Under the pieces are notes generated by a model that saw nothing but the letters and a program-made list of their open reading frames with translations, was not told the origin of the DNA and searched no databases. A DNA stretch of 64,000 bases. Origin: an uncultured Acidimicrobiales bacterium. GTDB lineage: Bacteria > Actinomycetota > Acidimicrobiia > Acidimicrobiales > SZUA-35. The DNA lies in assembly GCA_937922805.1 (NCBI GenBank), contig CALAJV010000014.1, positions 31,741-95,740 of the forward strand, read 5' to 3'. The translations under genes and the position numbers were made by a program. Position 1 is the first letter of the stretch. Every line of letters begins with the position of its first letter. Shown one piece after another: positions 15,976-24,867 of this stretch.

Positions 15976-18903
15976 GTGTTCAAGTTAGACGAGACTGCGT
16001 TTTGCGAAAGCCAACGTGGTCATGTGGCGGGTGTTGCGTTGAGCGGGCAAGTTTCAAACAGAAACTCTGAGAACACTGAAAGTCTCAGTTGGGAAGAACC
16101 TCGAGAGGCGATTAGCTTCGCCGACTCGATCGCCGGGAAGATAACCTTGCGGTCGCTGCTACTCGCAGCGACGCCAGTTCTTATCGTAGGACTGTTAACG
16201 ATCATCAGTCTTTTCCTACTCTCTCGAAGTGCGGGAAATAACCTGGACGAGAGTCGGACTGAACTGGTTCAGTCGGCGGTGGGTGAACGGCGAGCCGAGC
16301 AAGCCGATCTTGTATTGGACAAGATGGATTCTTATATCGCCGAACGGGTAAACGACGTAATTGACTGGAGTCGAACGACTGAGGTCCGAGCAGCGGCGAC
16401 AGCGAACTACCCTGCGATCGAAGATCTCGAAGGTCTCTCCATTGACGAAATCGAAGCTCGGTTTGATGCTCGACGATCGCTCGACGTCGATGGCTCAACT
16501 GCTGTGTTTCTTCAACAGCAAATCCAAGGCCGGCTGGTCGAAGACGACACCCCGGAGCTTACTGACAACAGACTAATCTACGCCGAAGTCTTATTCACCG
16601 AGGCAAACGGCTACATCGTCGGTGCTACCGGTCTTACCTCCGACTTTGTACAGAGCGATGAGGAATGGTGGCAGATCGCCTGGGAGCAAGGGATCTTCAT
16701 CGATCAGCTTGCTTTCGATGAGTCAGCTAATGCCAACTCGTTCGACGTTTCGGTTCGAATCGACGATAATCGTGGCCAACCCATTGGAGTTATGAAGGTC
16801 TCGATCGACGCTTCGGTACTTCAGGTCTTCGCTGACGATTTCGCCCGAGACGACGTTGAGGTTCGGGTAGTAAGCAGCAGCGGCCTCATCTTGGCCGATA
16901 CCGCTAGCGACCACCAATTAGTAGGTGAAGATGCCAGCATCTCTGCCATTTTCCAGAACGAGCAGGCCATAGCCTTCAACACTGCTAAAGAGAGCCTTGA
17001 TTCTTCAGGCTTCCTATCCTACGAGAACACAGTGTTTGGGTTCTCTAAAACATCCGACACTCGCCGAATCGAACGGCTCGGTCTCGATGTCGAGAATCAG
17101 TCCTGGCTGTCGTTCGTAGAACAACCGTCAGAATCAGCGTTCCGACCACTCGACGGCCTGGCTGATGTACAGAACGAACTCAATTTCTCAACCCTGTTCC
17201 TGACACTCGTTATCGGCGGCCTTATTATCATCACGTTGTTGCTCGCCTACCTCGTCTCGAGGCTGGTAGCTAACCGTATCGCTGGGCCGATCAATGACTT
17301 GAGGGCTGAAGCTAACTGGGTTGCCGACTACCAGCTGCCTGAATTGGTAAGCGTTCTCCAGGATCCGACTACGAACACCATTCCAGCGGTCGAACCGATT
17401 GATGTCGGCACTGGCGGCGAGGTTGGAGAATTGGCGTCCGCGTTTAACGCGGTTCGGTCGACTGCTATCGAACTCGCGGGCAACCAAGCCATCGGTCGAA
17501 GTCGTGACGTTGCTGGAATCTTGATGAACTTGGGCCGCCGTAACCAGCAGCTCATCGGTCGCCAGCTGCAATTTATCGATCAGTTGGAACAAAGCGAGTC
17601 TGATCCCGACACGCTTCGTAACTTGTTCTTGTTAGACCAGATGACCACCAGGATGCGTCGAAATGCCGAAAGTCTTTTGGTTCTAGCCGGTGAGGATTCA
17701 CCTCGTCGAGGTACAGCACCACTGGCCATCGAGGACGTAATCCGTGCTGCTTCGGGCGAAGTTGAAGACTACGCTCGAGTCCAAATCGACTCAGTCGAAT
17801 CGGTCATGGTTCGACCTGACGTTGTCAGCGACCTTACTCACCTTCTGGCCGAACTTATCGAGAACGCCGCCAGCTTCTCGCCTCCAGATACCGACGTTGA
17901 GATCGTCGGTAGCCAGGGATTCGACGGCTCCTACACCATCTCAATCGTTGACCATGGTGTCGGCATGACCCGAGAGAAAATGGAAGAGGCCAACCGACGT
18001 TTAGCTTCGCCAAGCTTTAGCGAAGGCGTTTCAACATCGTTCCTTGGCTTGTTCGTAGTCGGCCGACTTGCCGGACGACATGGCATTAACGCTCGGCTAG
18101 TGGAATCTGCCACGAGCGGTATCACCGCTAAGATCGGGCTTCCAGCCTCGTGCATGGCTAACGAGACTGGCGATAACGCAGGCTTCCTCGATCGCCAGCT
18201 GGCACCAGTTGGGGCTTTGCCAGCAGCACCGCAAGAACTTTCGGCTGGCACAACCGGACAAATGCAACAACTAGCGCCACCTCCGGCACAGTTCACCCCT
18301 CCGAGCGAACCAGCCTCTTACCCGCCTCCACAACCATATTCTCCGCCCGCTCCAGCCGAGCCCGGAGTTCCTATCGGGTTCGATGATCTCGGACTAGATC
18401 CTTTGCCGGTCGAGGTCGGGGAAAACGAAGTACCTCTTCCTCAAACCGAAGTGCGCCGACCGGGTGCTCAGACCCCAGGCTCGTTGCCTGGCGGAATCAA
18501 CCTGCAAACCCCGTACGGAGGGGCGCCAGCTACTGGTGACGCCGACACCGGCGACACTAACTTTGACGCTCATGCAGATGGCGGCGTTCCATCAGTACTG
18601 CCTGCGAGTCCGACTCCGGCCGCTGCTCCAAGCACAGCTGTCGCAGAACTGCCAGCTGATCTGGATGGCGGCGATGTACCGATCCCACCATTCGAAAAAC
18701 GGGAGTCAAAAGCCCCCGTTGCGGGTGAGACCGTTACTTGGGTAGCGGGCGACAAAGACGAAGCAGATCGACATACCGCTGTCGGTGATGATGCCAGCCC
18801 TGAAGAAGTTGAAGACAAAGCAGAACGGGCCCGAACGTTGCTAAATTCGTTCACCCGTGGGCAAAAACAGGCAATCAATGGCAGCCCTGAGGAAACGGAA
18901 TAG
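15976..18903 (+). CDS. Conservon sensor histidine kinase-like protein (CvnA type)
   Basis: A 975-residue membrane kinase. TM1 is at about 61-83. An outer sensing domain of about 315 residues resembles a double Cache fold (WWQIAWEQGIFIDQLAF, then VRIDDNRGQPIGVMKVSID). TM2 is at about 404-428, followed by HAMP, a dimerisation helix region (GRRNQQLIGRQLQFIDQLE; no standard H-box His seen) and an ATPase domain with LLAELIENAASFSPP and VDHGVGM. The last 240 residues are a Pro/Ala-rich tail. In Streptomyces, CvnA proteins act with roadblock, DUF742 and GTPase partners, exactly the order found here. The GTG at 15976 is only the longest start; the true one may lie up to about 45 codons in. Confidence 0.88.
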   Translation: MFKLDETAFCESQRGHVAGVALSGQVSNRNSENTESLSWEEPREAISFADSIAGKITLRSLLLAATPVLIVGLLTIISLFLLSRSAGNNLDESRTELVQSAVGERRAEQADLVLDKMDSYIAERVNDVIDWSRTTEVRAAATANYPAIEDLEGLSIDEIEARFDARRSLDVDGSTAVFLQQQIQGRLVEDDTPELTDNRLIYAEVLFTEANGYIVGATGLTSDFVQSDEEWWQIAWEQGIFIDQLAFDESANANSFDVSVRIDDNRGQPIGVMKVSIDASVLQVFADDFARDDVEVRVVSSSGLILADTASDHQLVGEDASISAIFQNEQAIAFNTAKESLDSSGFLSYENTVFGFSKTSDTRRIERLGLDVENQSWLSFVEQPSESAFRPLDGLADVQNELNFSTLFLTLVIGGLIIITLLLAYLVSRLVANRIAGPINDLRAEANWVADYQLPELVSVLQDPTTNTIPAVEPIDVGTGGEVGELASAFNAVRSTAIELAGNQAIGRSRDVAGILMNLGRRNQQLIGRQLQFIDQLEQSESDPDTLRNLFLLDQMTTRMRRNAESLLVLAGEDSPRRGTAPLAIEDVIRAASGEVEDYARVQIDSVESVMVRPDVVSDLTHLLAELIENAASFSPPDTDVEIVGSQGFDGSYTISIVDHGVGMTREKMEEANRRLASPSFSEGVSTSFLGLFVVGRLAGRHGINARLVESATSGITAKIGLPASCMANETGDNAGFLDRQLAPVGALPAAPQELSAGTTGQMQQLAPPPAQFTPPSEPASYPPPQPYSPPAPAEPGVPIGFDDLGLDPLPVEVGENEVPLPQTEVRRPGAQTPGSLPGGINLQTPYGGAPATGDADTGDTNFDAHADGGVPSVLPASPTPAAAPSTAVAELPADLDGGDVPIPPFEKRESKAPVAGETVTWVAGDKDEADRHTAVGDDASPEEVEDKAERARTLLNSFTRGQKQAINGSPEETE

Positions 18904-18906
18904 TTT

Positions 18907-19356
18907 ATGACCAACACAAACAATAATGGCGGGTTAGGTCGGAGCGCATCTGAACTCAGTTGGCTCCTAGGTAGCTTCGCCGAACGGACAGTTGGCGTTT
19001 CTGAAGCCGTCGCCGTGAGCGCGGACGGCTTCTTGCTGGCGGCTTCGGTCGGCAGACACCGAGAAGGCGTGGAGCAATTCGCTGCGATCGTCTCGGGTTT
19101 AACCAGCTTGACCTTCGGAGCTGCTGAGCTCTTTGGGCTCGGGAGCGTTAACCAGCTCATCGTCGAAATGGACCAAGGCTATTTCTTCGTGATGTCGGTG
19201 AACGGAGGATCGATCGTCGGCGTTCTCGCCGAAGCCGATTGTGATGTCGGTTTGATCGGTTATGAAATGACCTTATTGATTCAACGAGTGGGAACTGTAT
19301 TGACGCCGGCACTCATCGATGAGCTAAAGAACTCGATTAGTGGCCGCGCCAGTTAG
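18907..19356 (+). CDS. Roadblock/LC7-domain protein (CvnB type)
   Basis: A 149-residue roadblock/LC7 protein, 3 nt after the kinase gene. The domain runs from ELSWLLGSFAERTVGVSEAV through AVSADGFLLAAS to the Gly-rich FVMSVNGGSIVGVLAE strand. Roadblock proteins form dimers that regulate small Ras-like GTPases, and here the GTPase gene is two genes downstream. It is expected to link kinase state to the GTPase in the conservon complex at the inner face of the membrane. Confidence 0.92.
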   Translation: MTNTNNNGGLGRSASELSWLLGSFAERTVGVSEAVAVSADGFLLAASVGRHREGVEQFAAIVSGLTSLTFGAAELFGLGSVNQLIVEMDQGYFFVMSVNGGSIVGVLAEADCDVGLIGYEMTLLIQRVGTVLTPALIDELKNSISGRAS

Positions 19357-19367
19357 GAATCAGCGCT

Positions 19368-19760
19368 ATGTCGGACAAATATCCAGACGGCTATGCGACC
19401 CAGGGTCGCAGATCAGAAGACAATAAGAGCCCGGATGATAGTGGTGCCGGCTTGTTGCGGCCCTATATCATCACCGGTGGCCGAACTGAGGCTGCCAACT
19501 CGGATCTTTCGATCGAGTCTGTAATTCAAACCAAAGACGGATTCGCCGGTCTCGGCTTTGAAAAACGCGCAATCGCCAAGCATTGCGCCGAACCGAAGTC
19601 GATCGGTGAGATAGCGGCTCATCTCAAGGTGCCGCTCGGAGTTGCTGTCGTGCTTGTTTCAGACATGTTGGCAGAAGGCCTAGTAATCGCCCACAAACGG
19701 GCTAGCGCGAACGACACAGGATTAATCGAACGGCTCATCGAGGGGATTCGAGCAATATGA
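19368..19760 (+). CDS. DUF742 protein (CvnC type)
   Basis: A 130-residue DUF742 protein. It shows the family signature LLRPYIITGGRTEA near residue 30 and a winged-helix-like second half (KHCAEPKSIGEIAAHLKVPL, then VVLVSDMLAEGLV). DUF742 proteins are the third member of every conservon; they bind the other members, and their exact role is unsettled. Its stop overlaps the start of the GTPase gene by 4 bp (ATGA), indicating coupled translation. Confidence 0.92.
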   Translation: MSDKYPDGYATQGRRSEDNKSPDDSGAGLLRPYIITGGRTEAANSDLSIESVIQTKDGFAGLGFEKRAIAKHCAEPKSIGEIAAHLKVPLGVAVVLVSDMLAEGLVIAHKRASANDTGLIERLIEGIRAI

Positions 19761-20317
19761 CCGCACTACAACATCCCGAGGTTCCGCCGCAGTCGGCCAA
19801 AATCGTTATCTCTGGCGGGTTCGGTGTGGGTAAAACCACGCTGGTAGACACCATCTCAGAAATCACGCCAGTTCGCACTGAAGCAAACATGACTGCCGCC
19901 AGCATCGGTCACGACGACCGACAGCATCTGCCCGACAAGAACAAAACCACTGTTGCTTTGGACTTCGGCCGAGTAACAATCGACGAAACTCTTCGCCTCT
20001 ACCTATTTGGTACCCCAGGCCAAGATCGCTTCGGTTTCATGTGGGACTATTTGGTGAACGGCGCATTGGGCGCAGTCATCTTGGCTGACACTCGACGCTT
20101 GTCTGATTGCTATCCCGCTATCGACTACTACGAGAGCCGCCGAATTCCGTTCATTGTTGCCATTAACCAGTTTGAAGGTAGCCCTCAGCACCGGCTCGAT
20201 CAGGTTCGAATGGCCCTCAACATTCCTGGACGCATTCCAGTGGTCAGATTTGACGCTCGCGATCGGGACGTATCGAAAGAGGTTCTGATCGAGCTTCTTT
20301 CTCTGCTACTTCGCTGA
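19757..20317 (+). CDS. Conservon GTP-binding protein (CvnD type)
   Basis: A 186-residue Ras-like GTPase. The P-loop is SGGFGVGKTTL near residue 22, the switch II Gly is in LFGTPGQDRFGF, and the base-recognition position reads AINQFEG instead of NKxD, a change usual in this family. It is the effector-type end of the conservon, regulated by the roadblock protein. It ends 43 bp from a convergent regulator gene; a small GCCCA/TGGGC hairpin (20348-20361) lies between. Confidence 0.92.
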   Translation: MTALQHPEVPPQSAKIVISGGFGVGKTTLVDTISEITPVRTEANMTAASIGHDDRQHLPDKNKTTVALDFGRVTIDETLRLYLFGTPGQDRFGFMWDYLVNGALGAVILADTRRLSDCYPAIDYYESRRIPFIVAINQFEGSPQHRLDQVRMALNIPGRIPVVRFDARDRDVSKEVLIELLSLLLR

Positions 20318-20360
20318 TTTCGATACCGGAATCCTTGATGTAGGTTGGCCCATATCTGGG

Positions 20361-21386
20361 CTAATCTTCGGCTGTCCGAATGCTAGTCAAGACGGGTTCG
20401 AGCCTGGCGTCTCGATAGGACTGGGCTACTTGAGCCAGCTGAAGAAACGCTTGGCCCCCTTCCTCACCCCATTGACGACCATAGACTTCGCACAATTTCA
20501 GCTGGGCGTACCTTTTATATATCTCGCGTACGCTGGCGCCTTTGTCGGTCAGATCCCATCGAGGGCGTCCTTTTGACGACGGGATCTTGGTTACCCATCC
20601 CCGCTCTGACGCCCGGTCGAGGACCGACAGTACAACTTGTCGAGTTAGTACTGAGTTCAACTTGCAAATTGTGGCCACGTTGAGGCCGCTTTGAATATCG
20701 CGGTGGCGGGCGAACCCAATAGCGTCCATCACCCTACGATCACTCATGCCGACTCCCATCGGCGCGGTTTCTCGTACAATCAAATCGCTCAGGTAGAAGT
20801 GCACGCTGCGAAGTGCTTGCCAATTTGTTGTGGTTAATTCGGTCGCTCGACTCTGACCGATGTAGTCAAGAATGGGAATGACTCGGTCGTTCATAAAGGC
20901 CAAAGCGCTTCGGCCGATGTCGAAAAGTACATCCCGAAGATCTTCGCCGGCTTCGCCGTAGAGTCGCTGAATTACCTGCTCGGCGATCTGTCCATACAGC
21001 GATCGAACTTGTCGCCCTGAGTCAGTGAGTTGCCATTGCTGTCGTTTTGATCCGTCGCTGTCCGCCTTCGATATGACCCAAGATTGTTCTACCATTCGTT
21101 GCAGCGTTGAAAGTGCAGTCGAGTGTTTCATTGGTGCCTGAACAATGGCACAAAGAACTGACGTTCCGACCCAATCTCGGCCGCTCTCTTCGGCGTATCC
21201 AAGAGCGTCCAATAGTCGCCTTTCCAAAACACCGACCCCGATCTGTTCTGTTTCCCGCAGAATCAGATCGCCGGTGTAAAAGTTGACTCGACGCAACACA
21301 ACCCAAACGTTGTCGTCATCGGTAGTGTCGACTTTGAAGTGATCGTCAACAGATCTTGGATCATACGGATTCGCCTTTGAGTCCAT
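20361..21386 (-). CDS. Tandemly duplicated winged-helix (MarR-like) regulator
   Basis: A 341-residue protein built from two homologous halves, about 28-175 and 189-334. The first begins LRRVNFYTGDLILRETEQIG and the second LRSVHFYLSDLIVRETAPMG; both then carry a winged-helix pattern ending QWQLTDSGRQVR and RWDLTDKGASVR. The arrangement suggests a single-chain pseudo-dimer that could bind an operator or pair two different half-sites. No close named family is recognised; the LTDxG wing is MarR/PadR-like. Start ATG 21386 follows GAGGG by about 6 nt. It is 21 bp downstream of the REC-like regulator gene, so the two are an operon. Confidence 0.75.
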   Translation of the reverse strand: MDSKANPYDPRSVDDHFKVDTTDDDNVWVVLRRVNFYTGDLILRETEQIGVGVLERRLLDALGYAEESGRDWVGTSVLCAIVQAPMKHSTALSTLQRMVEQSWVISKADSDGSKRQQWQLTDSGRQVRSLYGQIAEQVIQRLYGEAGEDLRDVLFDIGRSALAFMNDRVIPILDYIGQSRATELTTTNWQALRSVHFYLSDLIVRETAPMGVGMSDRRVMDAIGFARHRDIQSGLNVATICKLNSVLTRQVVLSVLDRASERGWVTKIPSSKGRPRWDLTDKGASVREIYKRYAQLKLCEVYGRQWGEEGGQAFLQLAQVAQSYRDARLEPVLTSIRTAED

Positions 21387-21407
21387 TTTTTCCCTCATAG
21401 TTTCGCT

Positions 21408-22166
21408 CTATTTCTGTTCCTCAACCCAGGGTTCCAAGTGCTGGTAGTAAGCCCGGATGAACGACCGATGCTCGGTTACGAACCGAACGAAATCAGCGGC
21501 CCGAAATCTCTGTGACTCGTTGGCCCCTGATGGCAACAAGCCCCCGTCAAAGGCCAATCGACCAACTTTCGACATCCGGTTCTTGGTAGTACCTTCGGCT
21601 AGACCCAATTTGCGGGCCAACTGGCTCCAGGTGCTCCAATCTCGATCGGTGGCCGCCAAGAACAACAGCTCGGTCAGTGAGGGGTCATCCATCAACTGCC
21701 CCAGGTCCATCGAGGCCCCGTTTAACAGCAGCGGTTCGGGTATCGCTCCGGTGGTTCGGAAGAGATCGCCCGATTGGCGGGCAGCCCGATCGACTTGTTC
21801 AACGATTTGTCTGGCGTGGCAGTTTGGCCGCGGATAGTGAATAAGGATTCGTCGATGACAGTGTCCGTCTAATGCGTGCTTGATCCACATCGCATGAGAA
21901 CGGCCCTGGGCGGTTCCGATTGCGACTATCAACGTGGTGGGCGGCACGAAGCCGCTAACTAAACATGGGCCTTCGATCCGACCGTTGCCTTCTTGCAACG
22001 GCCCGATTACGACTACATCGGGGAACGGGGCTTTAGGAAGGTGGTCGGGATTCGAGTAGTACTCGATCTGGTGACCTCGTGCCTGGTGCTCCCCTCGATA
22101 TGCGCCTAATGCCAAGTCCATATTTGGACCGACATAGCCGACTCGGATCGGGGGCAACCGTGACAT
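21408..22166 (-). CDS. Receiver-like domain plus helix-turn-helix regulator
   Basis: A 252-residue protein. The N-terminal 125 residues have a Rossmann-like pattern (IRVGYVGPNMDLALGAY, FPDVVVIGPL, TTLIVAIGTA) resembling a receiver domain that lacks the usual phospho-Asp surroundings. The C-terminal part holds a helix-turn-helix (LTELLFLAATDRDWSTW, then LARKLGLAEGTTKNRMSKVG) of LuxR/sigma-region-4 character. ATG 22166 is preceded by AAAGGAAG at ideal spacing; the frame is open to 22328, but that part lacks a ribosome site and looks like leader. It is first gene of a two-gene regulator operon facing the conservon. Confidence 0.72.
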   Translation of the reverse strand: MSRLPPIRVGYVGPNMDLALGAYRGEHQARGHQIEYYSNPDHLPKAPFPDVVVIGPLQEGNGRIEGPCLVSGFVPPTTLIVAIGTAQGRSHAMWIKHALDGHCHRRILIHYPRPNCHARQIVEQVDRAARQSGDLFRTTGAIPEPLLLNGASMDLGQLMDDPSLTELLFLAATDRDWSTWSQLARKLGLAEGTTKNRMSKVGRLAFDGGLLPSGANESQRFRAADFVRFVTEHRSFIRAYYQHLEPWVEEQK

Positions 22167-22589
22167 GACTTCCTTTCTATGAAATCTGTTGTGGATCTCG
22201 TGATGATGGTTATCTCGTAGTTCGTCTGCTTTAACTTGTTGATTTTGAACTTGTTGATCTGAATTTCTGGTGTCGCCCAGGCCTAAGTGTTGTCGAAGTC
22301 GATGGAACTGTCGAATCAGTTTCATCACTGATCATTGAAATTGTTGATCTTTTTGGGTGAATAGATCCGTTCGAAAATAACTACTGTCATCTGACAGGTG
22401 TCATCTGTCATCTGTCATTCGGCGCTGAAACACGGTTGATTTGGACACCTGACAGGCGATCGGCGTAACAACGGATTCGATTACGATCTATACGAACCGA
22501 CCCCGGTTTTTGGTTCAGAATTGGTGTATGAAATTTGAAGACCACCACCGGGAAGCGCTATTCGACCGAGGAGCCGCGACGACAACAGC
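22167..22589. promoter_or_regulatory. Long leader/control region with 7-bp iterons and other repeats
   Basis: This 423-bp gene-free region lies upstream of the regulator operon (minus). At 22385-22419 five consecutive 7-bp units occur: TGTCATC, TGACAGG, TGTCATC, TGTCATC, TGTCATT. The first two units form a perfect inverted repeat CTGTCA-TC-TGACAG (22384-22397). A matching GACACCTGACAG at 22445-22456 is the inverse of 22391-22402 with one mismatch. Nearer the gene, TTGTTGAT recurs at 22236, 22251 and 22341. This looks like a multi-site operator, probably bound by one of the two regulators; that is inference. Confidence 0.55.
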
Positions 22590-22826
22590 TTGGCCAGCCC
22601 CATGTTCTTGACTGTTGTTTTGTTCCTCGCTCTCGCTTTTTTCTATGGCGCCATCGCGACCAATCTTGGCAAGACGGTCGATCTCTGCCTTAGCGACCTT
22701 CACCGAGCGGACCGACTAGCCAATCCAAAAATTTCCCGCTACGAATCGAGCGATCATCGACCTCGACTAACGACAACACGAGCCGAAAAGCTCAAGCTAT
22801 TTACCGGAGAGTTCAGCTACCCATAA
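22590..22826 (+). CDS. Possible small membrane protein
   Basis: A 78-residue frame starting with TTG at 22590 (or 74 residues from ATG 22602). The first 20 or so residues are strongly hydrophobic (MFLTVVLFLALAFFYGAIA), the remainder polar and basic. This would make a small single-pass protein. There is no good ribosome site (GGAG lies about 20 nt before the TTG), and no family is recognised. It precedes a better supported small membrane gene by 48 bp. It may be real, but chance cannot be excluded. Confidence 0.35.
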   Translation: MASPMFLTVVLFLALAFFYGAIATNLGKTVDLCLSDLHRADRLANPKISRYESSDHRPRLTTTRAEKLKLFTGEFSYP

Positions 22827-22874
22827 GCTCGACCGCCTCGCACCCGGCCCATAGCCGAAAGGAGAAGCACCCTG

Positions 22875-23099
22875 ATGACGTCAACAGCGCAACCGTCCGA
22901 ACCGGAACGGCCTTCGAAGCTACATCCAAGTCGGCGAGTCTTGTTCGTCATGACGGTGTTCTTCGTCAGCTCAACCCAGGGCCTGTTGGCCGCCACGATA
23001 TCGCTGAGTGACGTTGACCCTGTGCTCGGTTTCGTCGTAGCGACGCTATCGGCGACGTGCGGGATCACGCTCGTGTTCGCTGCTGGCCTTCAAAGCTAA
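22875..23099 (+). CDS. Small two-helix membrane protein, unknown function
   Basis: A 74-residue protein with a polar, Pro-rich N-terminus and two hydrophobic segments (about 23-41, VLFVMTVFFVSSTQGLLAA, and 48-71, VLGFVVATLSATCGITLVFAA). AAAGGAG about 10 nt before the ATG is a strong ribosome site. It is 77 bp upstream of the metallo-beta-lactamase gene on the same strand and may be co-transcribed. No family is recognised. Confidence 0.6.
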   Translation: MTSTAQPSEPERPSKLHPSRRVLFVMTVFFVSSTQGLLAATISLSDVDPVLGFVVATLSATCGITLVFAAGLQS

Positions 23100-23176
23100 C
23101 TCATCGGCCTAGCTGGTTTGATACCTATCGGACCAGCTGGGGCGACGAAGCACTCTTGCGGGCCTACCATGCATAC

Positions 23177-24064
23177 GTGACTACGACCGTGACGATTACT
23201 GGCACTGGAACTCCCATTGTGGATCCGAATCGAGCTGGCCCTGGGGTGCTTGTTCACTTCGAATCTCAAGCCAACGGGTCAGATGGTAAATCGGAGCCGC
23301 ACCATACTCGCCTGCAATTCGATGCTGGGCGCAATACGGTGGCCCGACTGGCCGGCGCTGGCGTTGCCACTCAAGATCTAGATGCAGTGTTTCTAACCCA
23401 TTTCCACAGCGACCATTTGGTTGGGTTGCAAGATCTTGTCCTGACTCGTTGGATTTTGGATCGAGACGACGCCGTTCCTCACTTAGACATCGTGGCCCCG
23501 AACGGAGCGACGAACCGATTCTGCCATCGGATGCTTGAGATCTGGGACGATGACTTAGCTGTTCGCAGTCACCATAATCATCGGGACCCAAGCCCAAGAA
23601 TCACTATCGAAGGATTCGATTGTCCGGCGGTCCCGACCGAAGTTTGGTCGAATGATCACGTCAGAGTACTGGCTGGCCCAGTTCGCCATGAACCAGTCGA
23701 GAACGCTGTCGGCTATCGAATCGAGACCCCCGACGGCGTGGTCGCTATCAGTGGAGACACCAATGTTTGCGACGAAATGTATGAACTGAGTGATGGTGCT
23801 ACGGTCCTAGTTCATGAGGCGATGCGAACAAAACTAATCGCGGAGCGCCCCGCCCACCTTCAATACATCATCGATTATCACAGCGATACCGAGGAGCTCG
23901 GATCGCTCGCGGCCCGGCTTGGGGTTCCTCATCTGTTGTTGACTCACCTAATACCGCCGCCGCAAAGTCCGGAAGAAAAGGCGTTGTTCGCCAGCGAAGT
24001 TAGAGCGGGTGGGTTTGGCGGGAATTTGATTGTTTGCGATGATCTCGACAGCGTTAGTTTTTAG
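23177..24064 (+). CDS. Metallo-beta-lactamase fold hydrolase
   Basis: A 295-residue MBL-fold enzyme of the ribonuclease Z/AtsA-like type. The metal motif is LTHFHSDHLVGL, the second-site Asp is in ISGDTNVCDE, further His residues are in VLVHEAM and YHSDTEEL, and the late LLTHLIPP supplies the last His. The N-terminus VTTTVTITGTGTPIVDPNRAG begins the usual first strand, so GTG 23177 is preferred over an upstream frame to 23057. Full conservation implies a two-metal hydrolase; tRNA 3' processing is unlikely as the exosite is missing, so a small-molecule ester or lactone substrate is more likely. It overlaps the convergent MerR gene by 11 bp at the 3' end. Confidence 0.88.
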   Translation: MTTTVTITGTGTPIVDPNRAGPGVLVHFESQANGSDGKSEPHHTRLQFDAGRNTVARLAGAGVATQDLDAVFLTHFHSDHLVGLQDLVLTRWILDRDDAVPHLDIVAPNGATNRFCHRMLEIWDDDLAVRSHHNHRDPSPRITIEGFDCPAVPTEVWSNDHVRVLAGPVRHEPVENAVGYRIETPDGVVAISGDTNVCDEMYELSDGATVLVHEAMRTKLIAERPAHLQYIIDYHSDTEELGSLAARLGVPHLLLTHLIPPPQSPEEKALFASEVRAGGFGGNLIVCDDLDSVSF

Positions 24065-24842
24065 GTTGGCTACTAGCCAGCTGATGTATGTAGTCGTCAG
24101 CAAACCGTCTGAAGTGTTCATGAAGTTCTGCGGTGACGACGGCTGTAGCCAGGCTCGATAGCTTGCTTGCATCGGTGACTACCGAATCCAAAGCGCCGCG
24201 CTCCGACTTTACTGATTCGACGTCGGACCAGAGGTGGCGCTCGAATAGCTGTCGGAACCGGTCGGCGATTTCACGGATAGATTCCTTTACCAGTTCGTAC
24301 TGATCAAGAATCTCACCGACCGGGATGCCGAGCTGCGCTATCTCCGGTCCGATTTCGACGAAAGCGGGAACTGGTACGACCACTTCCGCTCCGTCAAGCT
24401 CGACCAAGCCCAACAAGGCCGCACGTTGAATGTCGGCTTGGGTCAGGACCACACCCTCGAAGCGGGCTAACAACTCGGCCATGGAAAGTCGTAGCGGTTG
24501 CCTTACTAACAGTGGGGCGACGTCGGTTACGCCCAGGTGATGATCGAGGCTTTGTCCAACCTCCCAGGCGTCGAGCGACTCTTTGATCGCCGCGAGTGAG
24601 AAGCCTCGCGTTTGGAGGTGGGCGATTAGAACGAGTCGCTGCCGATGTTGTTCGCCGTAGTAACCAACCCGGCCTCGACGTTCCGGCCGGGGGAGGATGC
24701 CTTTGTTCTGATACATCCTGACGGTGGAGACGGGGATTTTGGCGAACTGAGCGACCTCATCAATTGTCATGCTGTGATGAACAGCATCGTCAAGCTCATC
24801 TCGTTCGTTCGAATCAGTTGCTGGATCCGCCGTGAGGTTCAT
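24054..24842 (-). CDS. MerR-family transcriptional regulator
   Basis: A 262-residue protein. The N-terminal winged helix begins MTIDEVAQFAKIPVSTVRMY, followed by the MerR wing RRGRVGYYGEQHRQRL and the second helix pair HLQTRGFSLAAIKESLDAW. A long C-terminal part of about 150 residues contains helices and no metal-type Cys, so it probably senses an organic ligand. The gene is divergent from the YndJ-DUF1990 gene; the shared 154-bp region has a promoter with the lengthened spacer that MerR proteins act on. It probably controls that gene. Confidence 0.9.
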   Translation of the reverse strand: MNLTADPATDSNERDELDDAVHHSMTIDEVAQFAKIPVSTVRMYQNKGILPRPERRGRVGYYGEQHRQRLVLIAHLQTRGFSLAAIKESLDAWEVGQSLDHHLGVTDVAPLLVRQPLRLSMAELLARFEGVVLTQADIQRAALLGLVELDGAEVVVPVPAFVEIGPEIAQLGIPVGEILDQYELVKESIREIADRFRQLFERHLWSDVESVKSERGALDSVVTDASKLSSLATAVVTAELHEHFRRFADDYIHQLASSQPKN

Positions 24843-24867
24843 GATGGTTCGTTCCGATCGCGATATC

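Noticed and set aside
15612..15983. Minus-strand frame upstream of the conservon
   Set aside because: Arg/Ser/Leu-rich translation with no ribosome site or domain; treated as gene-free.
22528..22611. 27-codon ATG frame before the small membrane gene
   Set aside because: Too short, no ribosome site and no recognisable pattern; overlap with the next start could be chance.
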